Source: Pyrenochaeta sp. MPI-SDFR-AT-0127
Taxonomy: Eukaryota; Ascomycota; Dothideomycetes; Pleosporales; Cucurbitariaceae
Length of the DNA stretch: 64,000 nt
Assembly: GCA_020747015.1 (NCBI GenBank)
Contig: JAGTJM010000009.1
Span: 124,001-188,000 of the forward strand
Reading direction: 5' to 3'
Made by a program: the position numbers and the translations under genes. Of the stretch, positions 33,551 through 46,137 are shown one piece after another. The stretch's first letter is position 1, and each line of letters starts with the position of its first letter. The notes under the pieces were generated by a model. The model did not search any database, was not told the origin of the DNA, and worked only from the letters and a program-made list of their open reading frames with translations.

Positions 33551-33958
33551 CTTTGGCGGGCAGCACGGAGGACAGGCGGATCAGGAAGCACAAAGCACAT
33601 GGTTCTCTCACGTGGGCCAGGGGAGTCCCATTGGGCAGTGCAGGGCTTTCAATGGCTCGCGACGGTGGTTTGTGGTTGTGGTTTGTGGTGGTGAGGGCGC
33701 GATGAATGGATGCCTAGTTCGCGCCTGCAGTGGCCGCTGCTAGCGGGGCGCCGCGTGATTGGCCAGGGCAGACACGCACCTAAAACTTCTCCACCGACTG
33801 ACCCGTCAACAACACAGAAACACAAACGGCACCGCTGCTCCACCTCCTCCACCACCACCACCCGCAGCCCTGCACCCACTCTGCAACTGCCACCACCACC
33901 ACCCCCCCGAGCCACCCCATCAGAATACCCCAATTGCTACTCTGCTTCGCTACTCACC
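33551..33958. promoter_or_regulatory. Divergent promoter PGA1 / alpha-tubulin
   Basis: 408 nt between two divergent start codons. The tubulin-proximal 140 nt are rich in CCACC/CAC runs, a typical leader for strongly expressed fungal genes. No canonical TATA box is evident. Confidence 0.5.
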
Positions 33959-35669
33959 ATGAGAGAAGTCATTTCGCTCAACGGTACGCTGCCCCCACAC
34001 GCGCACGCGCCTTGACCGCTTTTGGCGGTGCGGGCTGCTGGCCATGTCTCGATGCTGACTTTTGCACGCGTTTAGTCGGCCAGGCCGGTTGCCAGATTGC
34101 AAACTCGTGCTGGGAGGTGAGTCTGCTCCCCAGGTGCGCTGTGCACCCCGTCTGCACCGCCCACACGCCGAAAAGGAGCAGAGAGGGGGGCACCAGCGCG
34201 TCTCTGACCGCCTTTGCGGAAATGCTGGCTAACACGCCCACCCACAGCTCTACTGCCTCGAGCACGGCATCCAGCCCGACGGCTATCTGACCGAGGAGCG
34301 CAAGGCTAAGAACGACGACCACGGCTTCAGCACCTTCTTCTCCGAGACTGGTATGTTGTTGCCCTCGCAGCCCGCCACCCGGGGCATCACGCCTCCCACA
34401 AAACCCACTCTAACACTGTGCAGGCCAGGGCAAGTATGTCCCACGTACCATCTACGCCGACTTGGAGCCCAATGTCGTCGACGAGGTCCGCACCGGCCCG
34501 TACCGCTCGCTCTTCCACCCGGAGCAGATGATCACGGGCAAGGAGGATGCCTCCAACAACTATGCCCGTGGCCACTACACAGTCGGCAAGGAGCTCATCG
34601 ACCAGGTCCTGGACAAGGTCCGCCGCGTTGCCGACAACTGCTCGGGACTGCAGGGTTTCCTTGTTTTCCACTCGTTCGGAGGCGGAACCGGCTCTGGCTT
34701 TGGTGCTCTGCTCATGGAACGTCTGTCCGTCGACTATGGCAAGAAGTGCAAGCTCGAGTTCTGCGTCTACCCAGCGCCTCAGGTCGCCACCTCGGTTGTC
34801 GAGCCATACAACTCAATCCTTACCACCCACACCACCCTCGAGCACTCTGACTGCAGCTTCATGGTCGACAATGAGGCCATCTACGACATCTGCCGAAGGA
34901 ACCTTGGCATCGAGCGCCCCAACTATGAGAACTTGAACCGTCTCATTGCTCAGGGTACGTGCTCGGCCCATCTCTTCATTTTACTGCACAGCACCCCAGC
35001 TAATATCTTGCTATAGTTGTCTCATCCATCACTGCCTCGCTCCGATTCGACGGCTCCCTGAATGTTGACCTGAACGAGTTCCAGACCAACTTGGTCCCCT
35101 ACCCGCGTATCCACTTCCCTCTTGTTGCTTACGCTCCCGTCATCTCCGCTGCCAAGGCCGCCCACGAAGCCAACTCGGTCATGGAGATTACCAATGCCTG
35201 CTTCGAGCCCAACAACCAGATGGTCAAATGCGATCCTCGCAATGGAAAGTACATGGCTACCTGTCTGCTGTACCGTGGCGACGTTGTCCCCAAGGACACT
35301 CACGCTGCCATTGCCCACCTCAAGACCAAGCGCACTGTGCAGTTTGTCGACTGGTGCCCAACTGGCTTCAAGATTGGTATCTGCTACCAACCACCCCAGA
35401 ACGTCCCCAACGGTGATCTCGCCGGCGTCAACCGTGCCGTCTGCATGTTGTCCAACACCACGGCTATTAGCGAGGCCTGGTCTGCTCTTTCGCACAAGTT
35501 CGACCTCATGTACAGCAAGCGTGCTTTCGTCCACTGGTATGTTGGTGAGGGTATGGAGGAGGGTGAGTTCTCTGAGGCTCGTGAGGATCTCGCTGCCCTG
35601 GAGCGCGATTATGAAGAGGTTGCCGCTGACAGCCTCGGCGACGAGGAGGGTGTTGAGGCTGAGTACTAG
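33959..35669 (+). CDS. Alpha-tubulin
   Basis: Five exons, 33959-33983, 34076-34116, 34248-34350, 34424-34954 and 35017-35669, give 450 aa. It forms the alpha/beta heterodimer of microtubules. Start MREVISLNVGQAGCQIANSC is assembled across the first intron. The tubulin GTP signature GGGTGSG, the YPAPQVATSVVEPYNS block and the VDWCPTGFKIGI segment are present. The C-terminal tail is acidic and ends EGVEAEY with the terminal Tyr kept. Four introns (92, 131, 73 and 62 nt) crowd the 5' half as in other filamentous fungi. The 131-nt intron is the longest in this window. Converges with CTF4. Confidence 0.98.
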
Positions 35670-36047
35670 ACGTCTTGCACTGAGGTGTCAGCAACAGCGG
35701 TTCGGTTCTTCATTGTTGATTTGGCATGGTCTCATTCAAAGCTCTGCTTTTAATGCAGACACTGACCTATTGGCGATGATGAATAATATAGGTTGGAGCG
35801 GACTGCTAGCAAGCGCACTTACCCATACATGAAAGCGATTTGGGATGGTTTGTCCTCGTTCTATGTTACTACTCCTTTACTAATGGCCAACAAAATTGTT
35901 TCACGGCACTAACAATTGCTGTATGCGTGAAATGACGATGTGATTAATTGTCCCACCGAACCTAAGGATATCGCTGCGCTACCTATAACATGCATCTGTG
36001 TATCCAAACTTGACCCTTCAACGCCAACGGCATGATATGCACCTCGT
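35670..36047. other. 3' intergenic between convergent alpha-tubulin and CTF4
   Basis: 378 nt shared 3' region. No gene is seen. Confidence 0.5.
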
Positions 36048-38839
36048 TCAATAGTCGTCCAGCTCCTCTTCATCCCTTGCAACGGCTTTGCGCTCCGCCA
36101 GTTCTCTGATCTTCTCCCCAAGCACCTCTCTGCCATATCGACTCGCCACCTTGCCCGCCAGGTCCAACATTTTGCCATTGGCATCACGCATTAAACTGAC
36201 AATCTCAAGCGCCTTCATGCCGTGGTCTTCGCCTGCCAGGCATTCCAAGCCGAGCAGTTGTAAAAGGGCGCGGTCAACAGCGACTTCTAGACTCGTCAGG
36301 GCTTGCTTCTGTGTCGACGTAGGCCGTGTATGGGACAGCGTGGACTGGAGTTGTGAGTATAGTGTTGAGGACAGGATAAAAGCCTGTTCATGTTCTTGCT
36401 GCTTCGACTCTGGTTTCTTCGCTCCTTCATCGTCTTCATCGTCCATATCCTCTGCTTCGCGCTGCTGGACATTGTTCTTCTTGTCCACCGCGCTGCTCAG
36501 CGGTATCTCGAAGCCAAACTCGGTCAGGTGCGGTACTGGCGCGCTAGGATACTGCTCTTTGCCCTTGATGATCATGCAGTGGAATTTCACGCCTGAATCA
36601 TCGGTGCCGGCCACACCCACGGGCCAATAGGATTCTTCCTTCCCACCGCTCGCGAGCCGAGCAAGGCATTTTGTATCCAGCATAGGTACCCACCGTGCTT
36701 GCCCGCTTGTTCTCCAGCCCAGTAGTGTGAGTAGCACACCCGAGGAGTCGTATATGTACGGATCTCCTTCAGATGAGAAGAACACTGAGGTCAAGGTAGT
36801 GTTTGGTGGCAAGGCGAGGATGTCCGAGTCTTGATACACAAGATCATGTTTGATGTTTTCAATGGTGTAGAGTAGTTGTGTGGAGAGGTCGGACTGCATA
36901 GGACCATTGCCGATGGTGAGGATGTAATCACGCCATGCTGCACAAGTCACTGCTGGCGAGCTCTTCTGACGGTAGACGCGAACAGGGAGGCCGAAGAGGG
37001 AATATATGCGTACGTAATTTGCTGATGTAGTAACGCAAACGTACGAGTCTGACAGCGCAATGGCAGTAACGCTCTCACCAGTTGGCAGGTTAGTTCGCCA
37101 GTCTGTCCTCGAAGTCCACGTCTCATGCGGACGGAAGTAAATCATGGCCGCATTTCCGTCCCCAGTGCTGTTTGGCTGACATGCAAACAATGTGCCATTC
37201 TCATTCAGACATGCCTTGTCGTAGAGGAAAATATCTGTAAAATGGAAATTGCGAAAAGTGTGTTCGTCGTAGAATTTGACGGATACGGTGTGATGTCTAC
37301 CTTCCTGAGAAACCGTCTCAACGTATCCGGTCAGTGAGCAGCAAAGGAGGCGACGTTCACCGCGCCAGGGCGTGCTACCAGGTTGGAAGGGTTCATGCAC
37401 TCGCGGCTTGAAGACTGCGGAGCCATATGCACGGCGTTTGAATGCAGGCTCCAAATTGCTGGTGAGGTGGCCGTTCGATCGCTTTTTCTGTCCGTTGATG
37501 GCTGGAGCATAACCTGCACCGTCATCGTCGATTACGAAATCATTCATCTCCTCGTCCCCATCTTCCTCTGCTTCATCGTCCTGGAATTCTGGGCCCAACA
37601 AATCGTCCAACGAATCAGGTGTTCCGTCTCTGGGTCGTGGCCGCCCAGGGAGAACCTGCGTTGTGCCGTTTGCGAGTTCTTGAGGCGCAGATATGCCAGC
37701 TCGACCCCCTGAGGGATCGTGAAAGAACGGCGCAGAGACAGTAGACTTCTGGAGAAGTGAGATGTGTTCCTCAGGTACGAAATCGGTGTGTATGAAAAGT
37801 TCGCCCTCGTTATTGGTATAAGACACAATATTCTCGGTTGGGTGCCATGCCACAGCCAGAATAGTAGCCTTTGCATCGTCAAACTTTTTTAGCAATTTTT
37901 GCGTCTTGGTATCCCATAAGCAGAGTTGCAAGTCGCTCGAGGTTGTCACCAGAAGAGCGCCGTTTGGTGACCACGCCGCAGCCGTGAGATCTGCAGAGTG
38001 CTCCGTCTTGAATTCTCGTTGACGTTCCCAGTCGCTCGTAGACATGACTTGGACTTTCCGAAGCGCAGTCGGTGTAGCAAATGCTCGTCCATCAGGATGC
38101 CATAGTACTCTTGAGCTCGCCTCTGCGTCTGCTTCCAAGCTCTTTATCATGCCATCCACTTTCTTGATCATCTCAGGCTCGTCTCCGTCCAGTGAATACA
38201 TGTAAACATTTCCGTCGGTGCAGGATACAGCTAGGCGATTTCCCGTCTTGTCGAAAGAAACGTGTTTCACGGCTCGAGGTTGCTCGCGCAGTGTCCGTAT
38301 CTGGGTCATATCTTTGGTGCTCACTAAGTTTACCACGAGCTCGCTGTTACTGTTAGCATTCAGCAGCCAAAATCGGGATGTAGGACTCACTCGCTTGCGA
38401 CCGCTATCCAGTTTCCATTTGGACTCAATGCTACGTCTCGGACAGGCAATGTGGTCCTGACTAGTATCTCTTCGAATTTGCCGTTCTCAAGTGAGTACTT
38501 GCTCACTGTGCCATCTTCAGAGCCGGTAATGAAGAAGCCATTCTGCATCCCAGTCAGTGCCCGATTTGAGTATCCCAATCTGTCGTACATACTCCAGCCA
38601 CTACTGCCGTGTTGTTCTCCTGACAATCATCAAGAGTGACGGGTTCATCATCGGACCCAGTGCTGAAGACACGGCAGTAATTATCAACCCCAGCTGTTAT
38701 GAGCTTCTTCCCATTCGGTGTATATGCGAGATAGGTTGCGCCAGGGGCATCTAGTGGCATGTTAGTACACAAATAAGGTGAGAAATGTTTTAAAGTACTC
38801 ACGAGCCTGTCGGCCTCGTAATTGCTGCTGAAAAGCCAT
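36048..38839 (-). CDS. CTF4: DNA replication protein Ctf4/Mcl1/SepB (AND-1/WDHD1 family)
   Basis: Four exons, 38803-38839, 38593-38750, 38391-38542 and 36048-38343, give 880 aa. Ctf4 is a trimeric hub linking the CMG helicase to DNA polymerase alpha and other client proteins at the fork. The N-terminus has WD40 repeats (TYLAYTPNGKKLITAG, GFFITGSEDGTVSKYSL, VRDVALSPNGNWIAVASDE, AVKHVSFDKTGNRLAVS, LTAAAWSPNGALLVTT). An acidic linker (DDEAEEDGDEEMNDF) leads to the SepB trimerisation domain (KFYDEHTFRNFHFTD, AAWRDYILTIGNGP, WVPMLDTKCLA). The C-terminus is helical. No HMG box is seen, unlike the animal protein. Introns of 52, 50 and 47 nt lie within the first 500 nt of the gene. Confidence 0.93.
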
Positions 38840-39856
38840 ATCTGTAGAGAATGATGGGTGTCGTTCCAAAGTGCGTTGCGCGTGGATTGAGAGAAGACGC
38901 GACGCGTTTAAAGTGCTGGTCCTAGCGCCTTCACCCCACCCGACATCCAACCATTGCCAAAGCCTTTTCAAGGTCACAGCAACAAAAGTGCACTACAAGT
39001 AACAGAAGAATATGTAGCAGGGAAGGGTGCTTTGTCAAGAACTGAACGGTCTGAGTTCATGCTTCCACTCAGAAACAGGGTAATAACACCACGACCTCCA
39101 AGCAAGATAACGCCAGACTTGAAGCTTGCTGTGCTCGATTAAGAAGTTCATCTACGTTATGGGAGGCTCCTGTATTTCCAGAACCGTAATGCAGGCCTCC
39201 AGAGTATTTCGGTTATCTTTAGATTGAGACTCAAAATGGCAGTGTTTTCGTAATGGTAGGCCAGGTTACTCAGCCTTGTACTCTAACTTTGCAAAAGAGA
39301 TCTTGGGTAGGAAATGCTTTTACTCCCACTTGAAAGCCCCAAAGCTTGCCTAGTTTCCTTCTATCGTGATGAAATGTAGACAGCCCTTGAGCTATGATTC
39401 GCTTCCAACCTAGCTTTCATCCTTGTTGTAGACGAGACTAGAAGATACGCTATAGTTCTCTCTGAACCGTGATCTTCACAGCTGCGAATGGCAAAGAAGA
39501 GGCTAACCTACCAAATTAGAGTACTTTGAATTCAAAAGACCATTGCTTAATCCTGCCATGGCTAAGACATTGGTAAGACAAGGAAGACAAGGAAGACAAG
39601 GAAGACAAGGAAGACAAAGATATAGTACTAGCAAGCAATGATGGGTGTTCGATAGGAGGACAAGACAATCGTCAGCGTACCAGCAATCATCCACAGCCTT
39701 GATTATAATCTATTCAAGCCTCATCTATCGCATGAGTACATGTACAGAAAGTGACGTCTGTTTTCCCATAATGTTGCACAACGCCCGGAACGCCACGCCA
39801 AAACGCAACCCATTACCACATATGCTTTGTATTCTCCTCATCCTGTGTTTCCTCCG
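38840..39856. other. Intergenic between BET1 and CTF4
   Basis: About 1 kb without a supported gene. It holds the CTF4 promoter, the BET1 3' region and a short 9-bp tandem repeat at 39575-39618. Confidence 0.5.
39575..39618. repeat. 9-bp minisatellite (AAGGAAGAC) x4
   Basis: Four exact copies of AAGGAAGAC at 39580-39615, with partial copies at both ends. The array is purine-rich on the plus strand and non-coding. Confidence 0.9.
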
Positions 39857-40575
39857 CTAGCCCAGCCACACCCACCAGAACAGTAGTATGACTGCCGCGA
39901 AGAAGCCCAGCCAGACCTTCCACCCAACCCCAGTTTTCTGTGCCATTCTCAACATTCGGTTCATGGTGCCTTTGATCTTGTTGCGCGAGTTTTCAAACTG
40001 GTCGTTCATTTTCTCGGCGAGAGTGGTCGAATCCCGGATTTCGTCGCCGATAAGGTGTGTTAACTGAGAGGGATTAGTGACATGCCATACATGGAGGAAT
40101 GGTTATTTGGGCAACAGGTGGAAGTCATGGAGAACATACGTCCTTGAGCATCTTTACTTTTGATGTAAGCACACCAACCTGCTGGTCGTTTTGGCTTTCT
40201 AGTTCATCCAGGACAGCTGCACTATATTGTCCTCTTGAATTTGGGGTTGCGGATCTGAAGGTCCCATCTGAGTTCATTACGCCTCCACTTGCCGAACTGC
40301 TTCCTGGGTATAAGCTCCCATTACTTGTGTTCCCTGGATATGCGCCGAACGAGGAGCCGTTTGCGTCAGATGAGGAGGGAGGGGCGTAGCCGTAGCCAGC
40401 GCCAGGATTGTAGGGTGATGCGCGAGACTTGTTCTTGGTTTTTGAAGGCGAGGCGCTGCGATTGTAGGAGCTAAAAAGGTCATCGCGGGTATCTTGCCTT
40501 CCGAATCTATTGTACGGTAGGTATAAGTATTGGAGAGAATGTTGGAAAGGTGGAGAGCAAATACCGGCTCGACAT
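39857..40575 (-). CDS. BET1: Qc-SNARE Bet1, ER-Golgi transport
   Basis: Exons 40565-40575, 40140-40506 and 39857-40063 give 194 aa. Bet1 acts in fusion of COPII vesicles with the cis-Golgi. After the 11-nt first exon (MSSR) comes a Ser/Gly/Tyr-rich linker (NPGAGYGYAPPSSS). The SNARE helix spans roughly residues 98-165 (AAVLDELESQNDQQVGVL, LTHLIGDEIRDSTTLAEKM). A C-terminal anchor follows (VWLGFFAAVILLFWWVWLG) and ends at the stop. The second intron (40064-40139) lies inside the SNARE motif between KMLKD and LTHLI. The linker is longer than in yeast Bet1. Confidence 0.9.
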
Positions 40576-41318
40576 TGCAGGTGTGGCGCGACGCACTGGC
40601 GACGCTTGCTCCGTATGTGCTCACTGTTGCTGTTGGGCTAGTTTGATGTTTAGACGTCTGTAATCCGAGATATGTGCACATCCAGGGTCGAGCACGACTG
40701 CTGCTATGTGGAGGACACTTGTCGCGCAAGCGGACACTTTTTCGGGAGTGAAAGGGCAGCAATCGGAGCTTAGGGGAGCTAACGCCGACGGTCATGTCGT
40801 GTCCAGAACACGTTGTTCTACCAAACGCATGGCTCGTGTGCGGCTATGCTAGTATGTTGTGGCGCCAGTTGTCTGAATTATACATGCGCAAACGCAATCA
40901 GTGGCTCATGCCATGTCAAATTGCGTACCACGTATCCATGGTCACATCATGTCAAGCTTGAGAGGACGACGTTGGAGCTACAGATGTATTCCAAGAAGCT
41001 CTCTTCCGATCTAGCCTTGGACATCTTCCAAAACTAACTCGCAAAAGTAATCAGGATATACAATCAAAACATAGAATCCCAAGTACACCCACTAATTCAG
41101 TCCCGACCCTGATGCATCTGTACAAGTACAAGGAACCTTCCATTACATATGTGCATCCTCCGCGCACAAGCACGGAGGCCGACTTTTGCGTGATTCCAGG
41201 CATGACCATTGACCGAGATTCATACAACTGCGTCTAACGGTATACGTAGTTGCTTATTCATGACCTTTTTCGTTCCATCGACCCTTCGACCCAGCACAAT
41301 CCAGGACGCGGACATGGC
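40576..41318. other. Intergenic, BET1 promoter and ADK1 3' region
   Basis: 743 nt with no supported gene. Confidence 0.5.
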
Positions 41319-42367
41319 CTAGTTCTTGAGGCCAATCTTGTTGAGTAAGCTGCCCGATCGCCCGGAAATTGTTGCCTTATCATCAAAGACCTTAAGCAAG
41401 CTCTTCCACACCTGGCCAGGCTCCTGGCTCGCATCAATCGGCTTCCAGATACCCGTCTTCTGATAGTAGGCAACGACAGGGCTGGTCTGAGCGTGGTAGG
41501 TTGAGAGGCGCTTTTTAAGGGTCTCTTCGTTGTCGTCTGAGCGCTGGATCAGCGGCTCACCAGTAGCATCGTCGGTCATAGGGGCTTTGGGTGGGTTAAA
41601 AATCTTGTGATAAGAGCGACCGGAAGCGGGGTGGACTAGACGCCCGGTAATACGGGAGACAAGCAGGGCATCATCGATTTGCAGCTCAACGGCGTGTTGG
41701 AGAGGCTTTTGGGTTGCAGCAAGCATGCCATCGAGTTTCTCGGCTTGAGTGACTGTTCGCGGGAAGCCATCGAGAATGAAGCTGTAAAGGAGGTCAGATT
41801 AGCATATGTATCAAGCAAACGTCTTATTGGGCCACAAGCAAGGCCACAGATAGGCTTCACGTACCCATTCTTGCACTCCTCGTTACCCTCGAGCTCAGTC
41901 TTGATCATGTTGACCATGATCTCGTCGCTGACCAGGCCTCCAGCATCCATGATCTTCTTTGCTTCCCGGCCAAGCGGCGTCTTCGCTGCAACTTGTGCAC
42001 GTAGCATATCTCCCGTAGCCTGTCTCCGTCAGTGTTCAAGTCTCTCTTCACTGGGAATGCAGTTGTCGCGTGATCCGGGGCTGGGAAACGTACGAGATGA
42101 CAGGCGCAGAACTTGTCCTTGATCCGCGGCGCTTGCGTGCCCTTGCCTGTGTGCGAGTTAGCAAGCGGTCCGTATCATGGTTCTGTCTTCGAAGGCGGCC
42201 TCACCGGCACCAGGCGGCCCCATCAAAATCATCCGCACGCTCCCTTGCGGAGAAGACGCGCGCTCCCCATGGCCTGACAGCCTGCTCTCAAGCTCGGCAA
42301 TGCGCTTCTCCAGTTGCGAGACGGTGCTCTTGAGGTCATCAACGACCGCGTCTGTTAGGGGGGCCAT
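41319..42367 (-). CDS. ADK1: Adenylate kinase
   Basis: Exons 42205-42367, 42094-42146, 41865-42019 and 41319-41781 give 277 aa. It catalyses ATP + AMP to 2 ADP in cytosol and intermembrane space. P-loop GPPGAGKGT is at residues 50-58, split by the first intron. HLATGDMLR (AMP site), GFILDGFPRT and the lid (RITGRLVHPASGRSYH) follow, so this is a long-form enzyme. The N-terminus has about 40 extra residues before the P-loop with a heptad-like helix (LKSTVSQLEKRIAELESRL), longer than yeast Adk1. Introns are 58, 74 and 83 nt. Confidence 0.96.
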
Positions 42368-42945
42368 TGTGCCGGAGTGTGAAGGAGAAATAAAAGAAGA
42401 GCAGGGTGGTGTAGCAACAGCGAGCAGTGAGGTATGGTGCTTGCGCAATGGCAGACGCGAAAAGTCGATGAAGCTTGATGAGGTTGCGGATGTTGGCAGG
42501 CTGGCCAAAGCTTCGGTTGGAAGGACGGGAAAAGCTCCCTGCTCCCGACCTCGGTGCAGTTCTGTGCGCGCGCTGTTGCCGCGCCAGTGAGGTCAGCGCA
42601 CCACCTTGCTCGTGGGCGGCGTGCGGGTGGGTTTCAGGTTGAGGATTAGGGCACTCGTACTATCAAGAGTCTGCCAGACCCTTTACGAGTTGACGTGCGG
42701 GCATCCAGTATCTTATTTGCAAAGGGTATTCAAGCGTCATTCCCATCGCCTTCAGAGAAATCGCGCCAAGCAGGCCTTTATTGCTGTAGGTATTCAAATC
42801 CTGCCTGATGAGGTAGAAGTCTTTTGCTTGAATCGATTGAAAGGAGATTGGTATCACTATATACGTTTGCGCTCGGTGGAAAAGCACATTATTTCCCAAC
42901 GATTCTCATACAAAAATCCGCCCAACTCTCTATCCACATGGATGT
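42368..42945. other. Intergenic between YME2 and ADK1
   Basis: 578 nt that include the ADK1 promoter and the YME2 3' region. No gene is seen. Confidence 0.5.
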
Positions 42946-45640
42946 TCAATACTCATCACCCAGAACCTTCTTCAATGCCTTCATCTCCAGCTCGTACTTC
43001 TCCACCTTCTCCTGACTAGCCATCATCTTCGCTAGAAGATAATTTACTCTCCCCGTTGTCTGCGCAGGCTGGCTCTTGAGCTTGCTTAGTAGTAAGAGTT
43101 CGTTCTCACACTTGTCAATCGTTGCGTTTTCGATCTTCGAAACATTGGTGAGGATAGCAAGGTCCAGGCGACTCTTCAATACCTTATCCTCGGTCAATCG
43201 CTTGAACGCGGAATAGTAAACAGGCTTGCCGGGCTTGATGGTAGATGGTCTGCCGTTGGGACCAGAGACAATGGAGATGAGCTCTGCCTGTTCGAGTGCG
43301 CGCAGAACGGATTCGCCACCAGTCTTCAGTATGTCGTCGAGTAACACCTCGTTGTATCGCAGATGTTCCTTTTGAGCGAGTGCCTTGATAAGCATCCAGG
43401 CTTGTTCAGCATTCCAGTGCCTGCTGCCACCCTCGTCCTCTACGCCAAATATGTACATCTTGAGGATTTCGGAAGCAGACTGATCGATAATCTCGTGTAC
43501 GGCCTTGGTCGGCGTTTCACCTGTCTTAATCCTCCTTGCAAGGAACTCAAGATCTGTCAGTCGGCCACCAAGCAAGTCAATGCAGCTGTCAAGCTCGGCC
43601 AGATCGGTACGGTGCTCCGAGGGCAGTTTCTTGGGCGAGCCATCCTTGGCTGGTGGGCTATCTACAACGTCGGCATCTAAATGTGTTATGACAAAGCGCT
43701 TCGCAACCTCAGGACTGCAATCCGAAAGCGAAATCTGACGGAATACACGGTCAGGCATAGCTTTAGAGAGCGACTTGCTGAAAGCGACATCGTTTGTCAA
43801 GAAAATTACGTGAGCGACGTTTGTGGTGGTGAGGCGTGCGGCCCTAATGTCATGAGCACATCGTAATGGTTGCTTGAAGCTGAGAACTTACCATTCCGCA
43901 ATCTTGTCATAAACAATGCCACCTTCCTGGCTTTTATGGAGGAAATTGTCAATGATTACAATGGGCCTTCGTTCTGGATGGGCCTCAAGCCACTCGTCGT
44001 CGCCCAAGTGCGCGTCTTTGTCGTTCTTGTGTCGACTGTCCAAGGCTATCTGCCTTAGAGCCGCAGTTGTAGTATTCCATATCTTGTTGAGCTGAGCATC
44101 AAGAGTCTCAGAAAAGCCAGTCTTGACGCCCGTGGCGCCCTGAGCGGCCATATCAATCATACCGCTGATGCTGTTCATCCAACTAAAGACCGGCCTATAT
44201 CCCACAGATAATGCTGCAGCGTTTATGGTAGCGCTATCGCCTCGAGCTTCTTGGATGGGCTTGCAGTCGAGCACGAGCTTTAGCTTCTTATCATGCAGAG
44301 CTTGATCCACAACTAACTCGCGCTTACCAGAGCCACGAGGGCCCTGCACGATGATAAAGGTGTCCGCAGTCTCCATCAACCAAGTCTGAATTTGTTCAAT
44401 GTTGGCTTTGCGATCATCCCAGATTGCGTCATATCCATCATCGTCGTCGTGCTTTCTCCCATGAATGATGTCTGTGGCATAGCCTTTGAGCCACTGATAC
44501 CATTTGTTGTCTTCTAGGTGAAGGTATCGAGTGATATGGGACTTAACGAAGAACGTCCGAATCCTAAATTCTCGTGAGATCATAGTGATACGCTGTGGAG
44601 TAACATGGAAAACTTACGGGTCAAAAATGACCGCAACAGTACCAGCTATAAGCGCTGCAACAATTGGGATGATGATTCGCGGGTGCCCAAATATCCACTC
44701 CCTGATATAACGAGGCTTGATCTTCTGCTCATACTTTAGCCTGAGAATCGTGCCAATTTTGCCACCTCCCTCAGCTTCCGTGACCTGATATCCGTGCATA
44801 CAATTCTTCGCCATGACAGCCTTTCCAAGACTTGAGTAGTCTAGATAAGCAAACTTCGGTAACACTTTCGAGTCGGGAGGTTGCATGACAATATCTCCAA
44901 GCTTTCCGTACGGCCTGAAGAATTGGAAGAGCTGCTCTTGACTAAGCTCCACAGCATCTGTAGCTGGAGCTCCTGCTTCGCCAGGGATGAACTCAACCCG
45001 CAATCTAGATGCCGGTAAGCGCATCAGATCCTCGACCCACGGACGACCCTTGACAATTTTGGCGCGCATGCGATGCCATGGGCTCCACCATGGCTTTACA
45101 GGCTCGTCCCTCATGTACTGTTGCAATTCCTTCTCAATTTCGGATACTGGCATAGCACCATCATGTGTGAATTTAACGAAAGCCCCGCCTTCTCTCATGC
45201 GAGGCAAGACTTCTATTGCTGTAATCTGTAGATTACGCTTGGTCTTTGCCCTTTCGATGATTATGTTTGGATCCGTTCCAGAAATGGCAGGGCTGACAAT
45301 TCTATCCAGAATCCTTGGCATTGGTAGGCCCAGGATCTTTCGTATCTGAAAAGGGAAAACATTGTTGAAAAATAAGATACCCTCGTTAGGTCCAGCGCTG
45401 ATATGGCCAGTCTTGTCTTCTCCGGCCTGGAGCGACGAATATCGCGCTGAATCCTTCCATGATCCCAGCGGACCTATATTCGACGGTCTGAAGTGTAGAT
45501 TCAGGGTTGAGCGTGTGGTTCTAATGGCCCATCAGCGTACGTACGATAAGCTGCAGCAGTTGCAAAGCTACTTTAACGAACCTTGTCAGTTCCTGCAGAG
45601 GACGACGACGAGCATAACGCCAACCTGAATGTGGTATCAT
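42946..45640 (-). CDS. YME2: Mitochondrial escape protein 2 (Yme2/Rna12)
   Basis: Exons 45582-45640, 44618-45520, 43892-44563 and 42946-43843 give 843 aa, the usual family length. It is an inner-membrane protein affecting mtDNA nucleoid maintenance and escape. The spliced N-terminus is an Arg-rich presequence (MIPHSGWRYARRRPLQELTR). Next come the TGHI..PNEGILFFNNVFP segment, an RRM-like domain (about residues 140-270) and a membrane span (IIIPIVAALIAGTVAVIF, about 300-318). The RNA12 P-loop domain has a Walker A-like motif GPRGSGKRE near 395-403. The start was chosen because it alone preserves frame across the first intron and gives a targeting sequence. Introns are 61, 54 and 48 nt. Confidence 0.92.
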
Positions 45641-46137
45641 CTTGACGTATCAAATTGCTACCAGTGCATGCCGAATGTAGTGCCCTTGAAAATGCGAATT
45701 GTCGGGATGAGTGTCGTGCGTTGCTGGTAATTGAGTAGCGTGAGGTGAAGGCTACATCTGACGTCACGTAGGAAAATTCTTGGCATGCGAACTTGAGTTT
45801 ATAGAAGACTAGCCTCGCCTTGAACATCACCACGAATTTAGCATGAGGGATGTAGATAAAGATCGTTTATTCGCATATATACACAAAAAATTGATGCGAG
45901 AAGCGTGCTGAGACATCGTACACTGCATATGCCGCCCAGATGAATCCGCATACTGAAAAAGGTATCTTGCAGGTGAAAGAGAAAATCAGTTGACAGAGTA
46001 TCCCAAACGCCCAAAATCATGAGTCTTGCCCATATACACATCCAAATTCATTCTTTTATCATTCCATCTTTTCGTAACCAATCTCCATCCAATTTCTTAC
46101 ATCACCAATAACCCCAAAAGGTTTGCTAAGCAGCTCA
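45641..46137. other. Intergenic, YME2 promoter and GLT1 3' region
   Basis: 497 nt. A minus-strand open frame here has no recognisable features and overlaps the first YME2 exon in another frame, so it is not called. Confidence 0.5.

Noticed and set aside
40277..40795. Minus-strand 172-codon frame
   Set aside because: It is a shifted-frame shadow of BET1 exon 2 and its upstream region. The SNARE and membrane anchor appear only in the BET1 frame.
45573..45833. Minus-strand 86-codon frame near the YME2 start
   Set aside because: It overlaps the first YME2 exon in another frame. The YME2 model that keeps frame and gives a mitochondrial presequence explains the region better.
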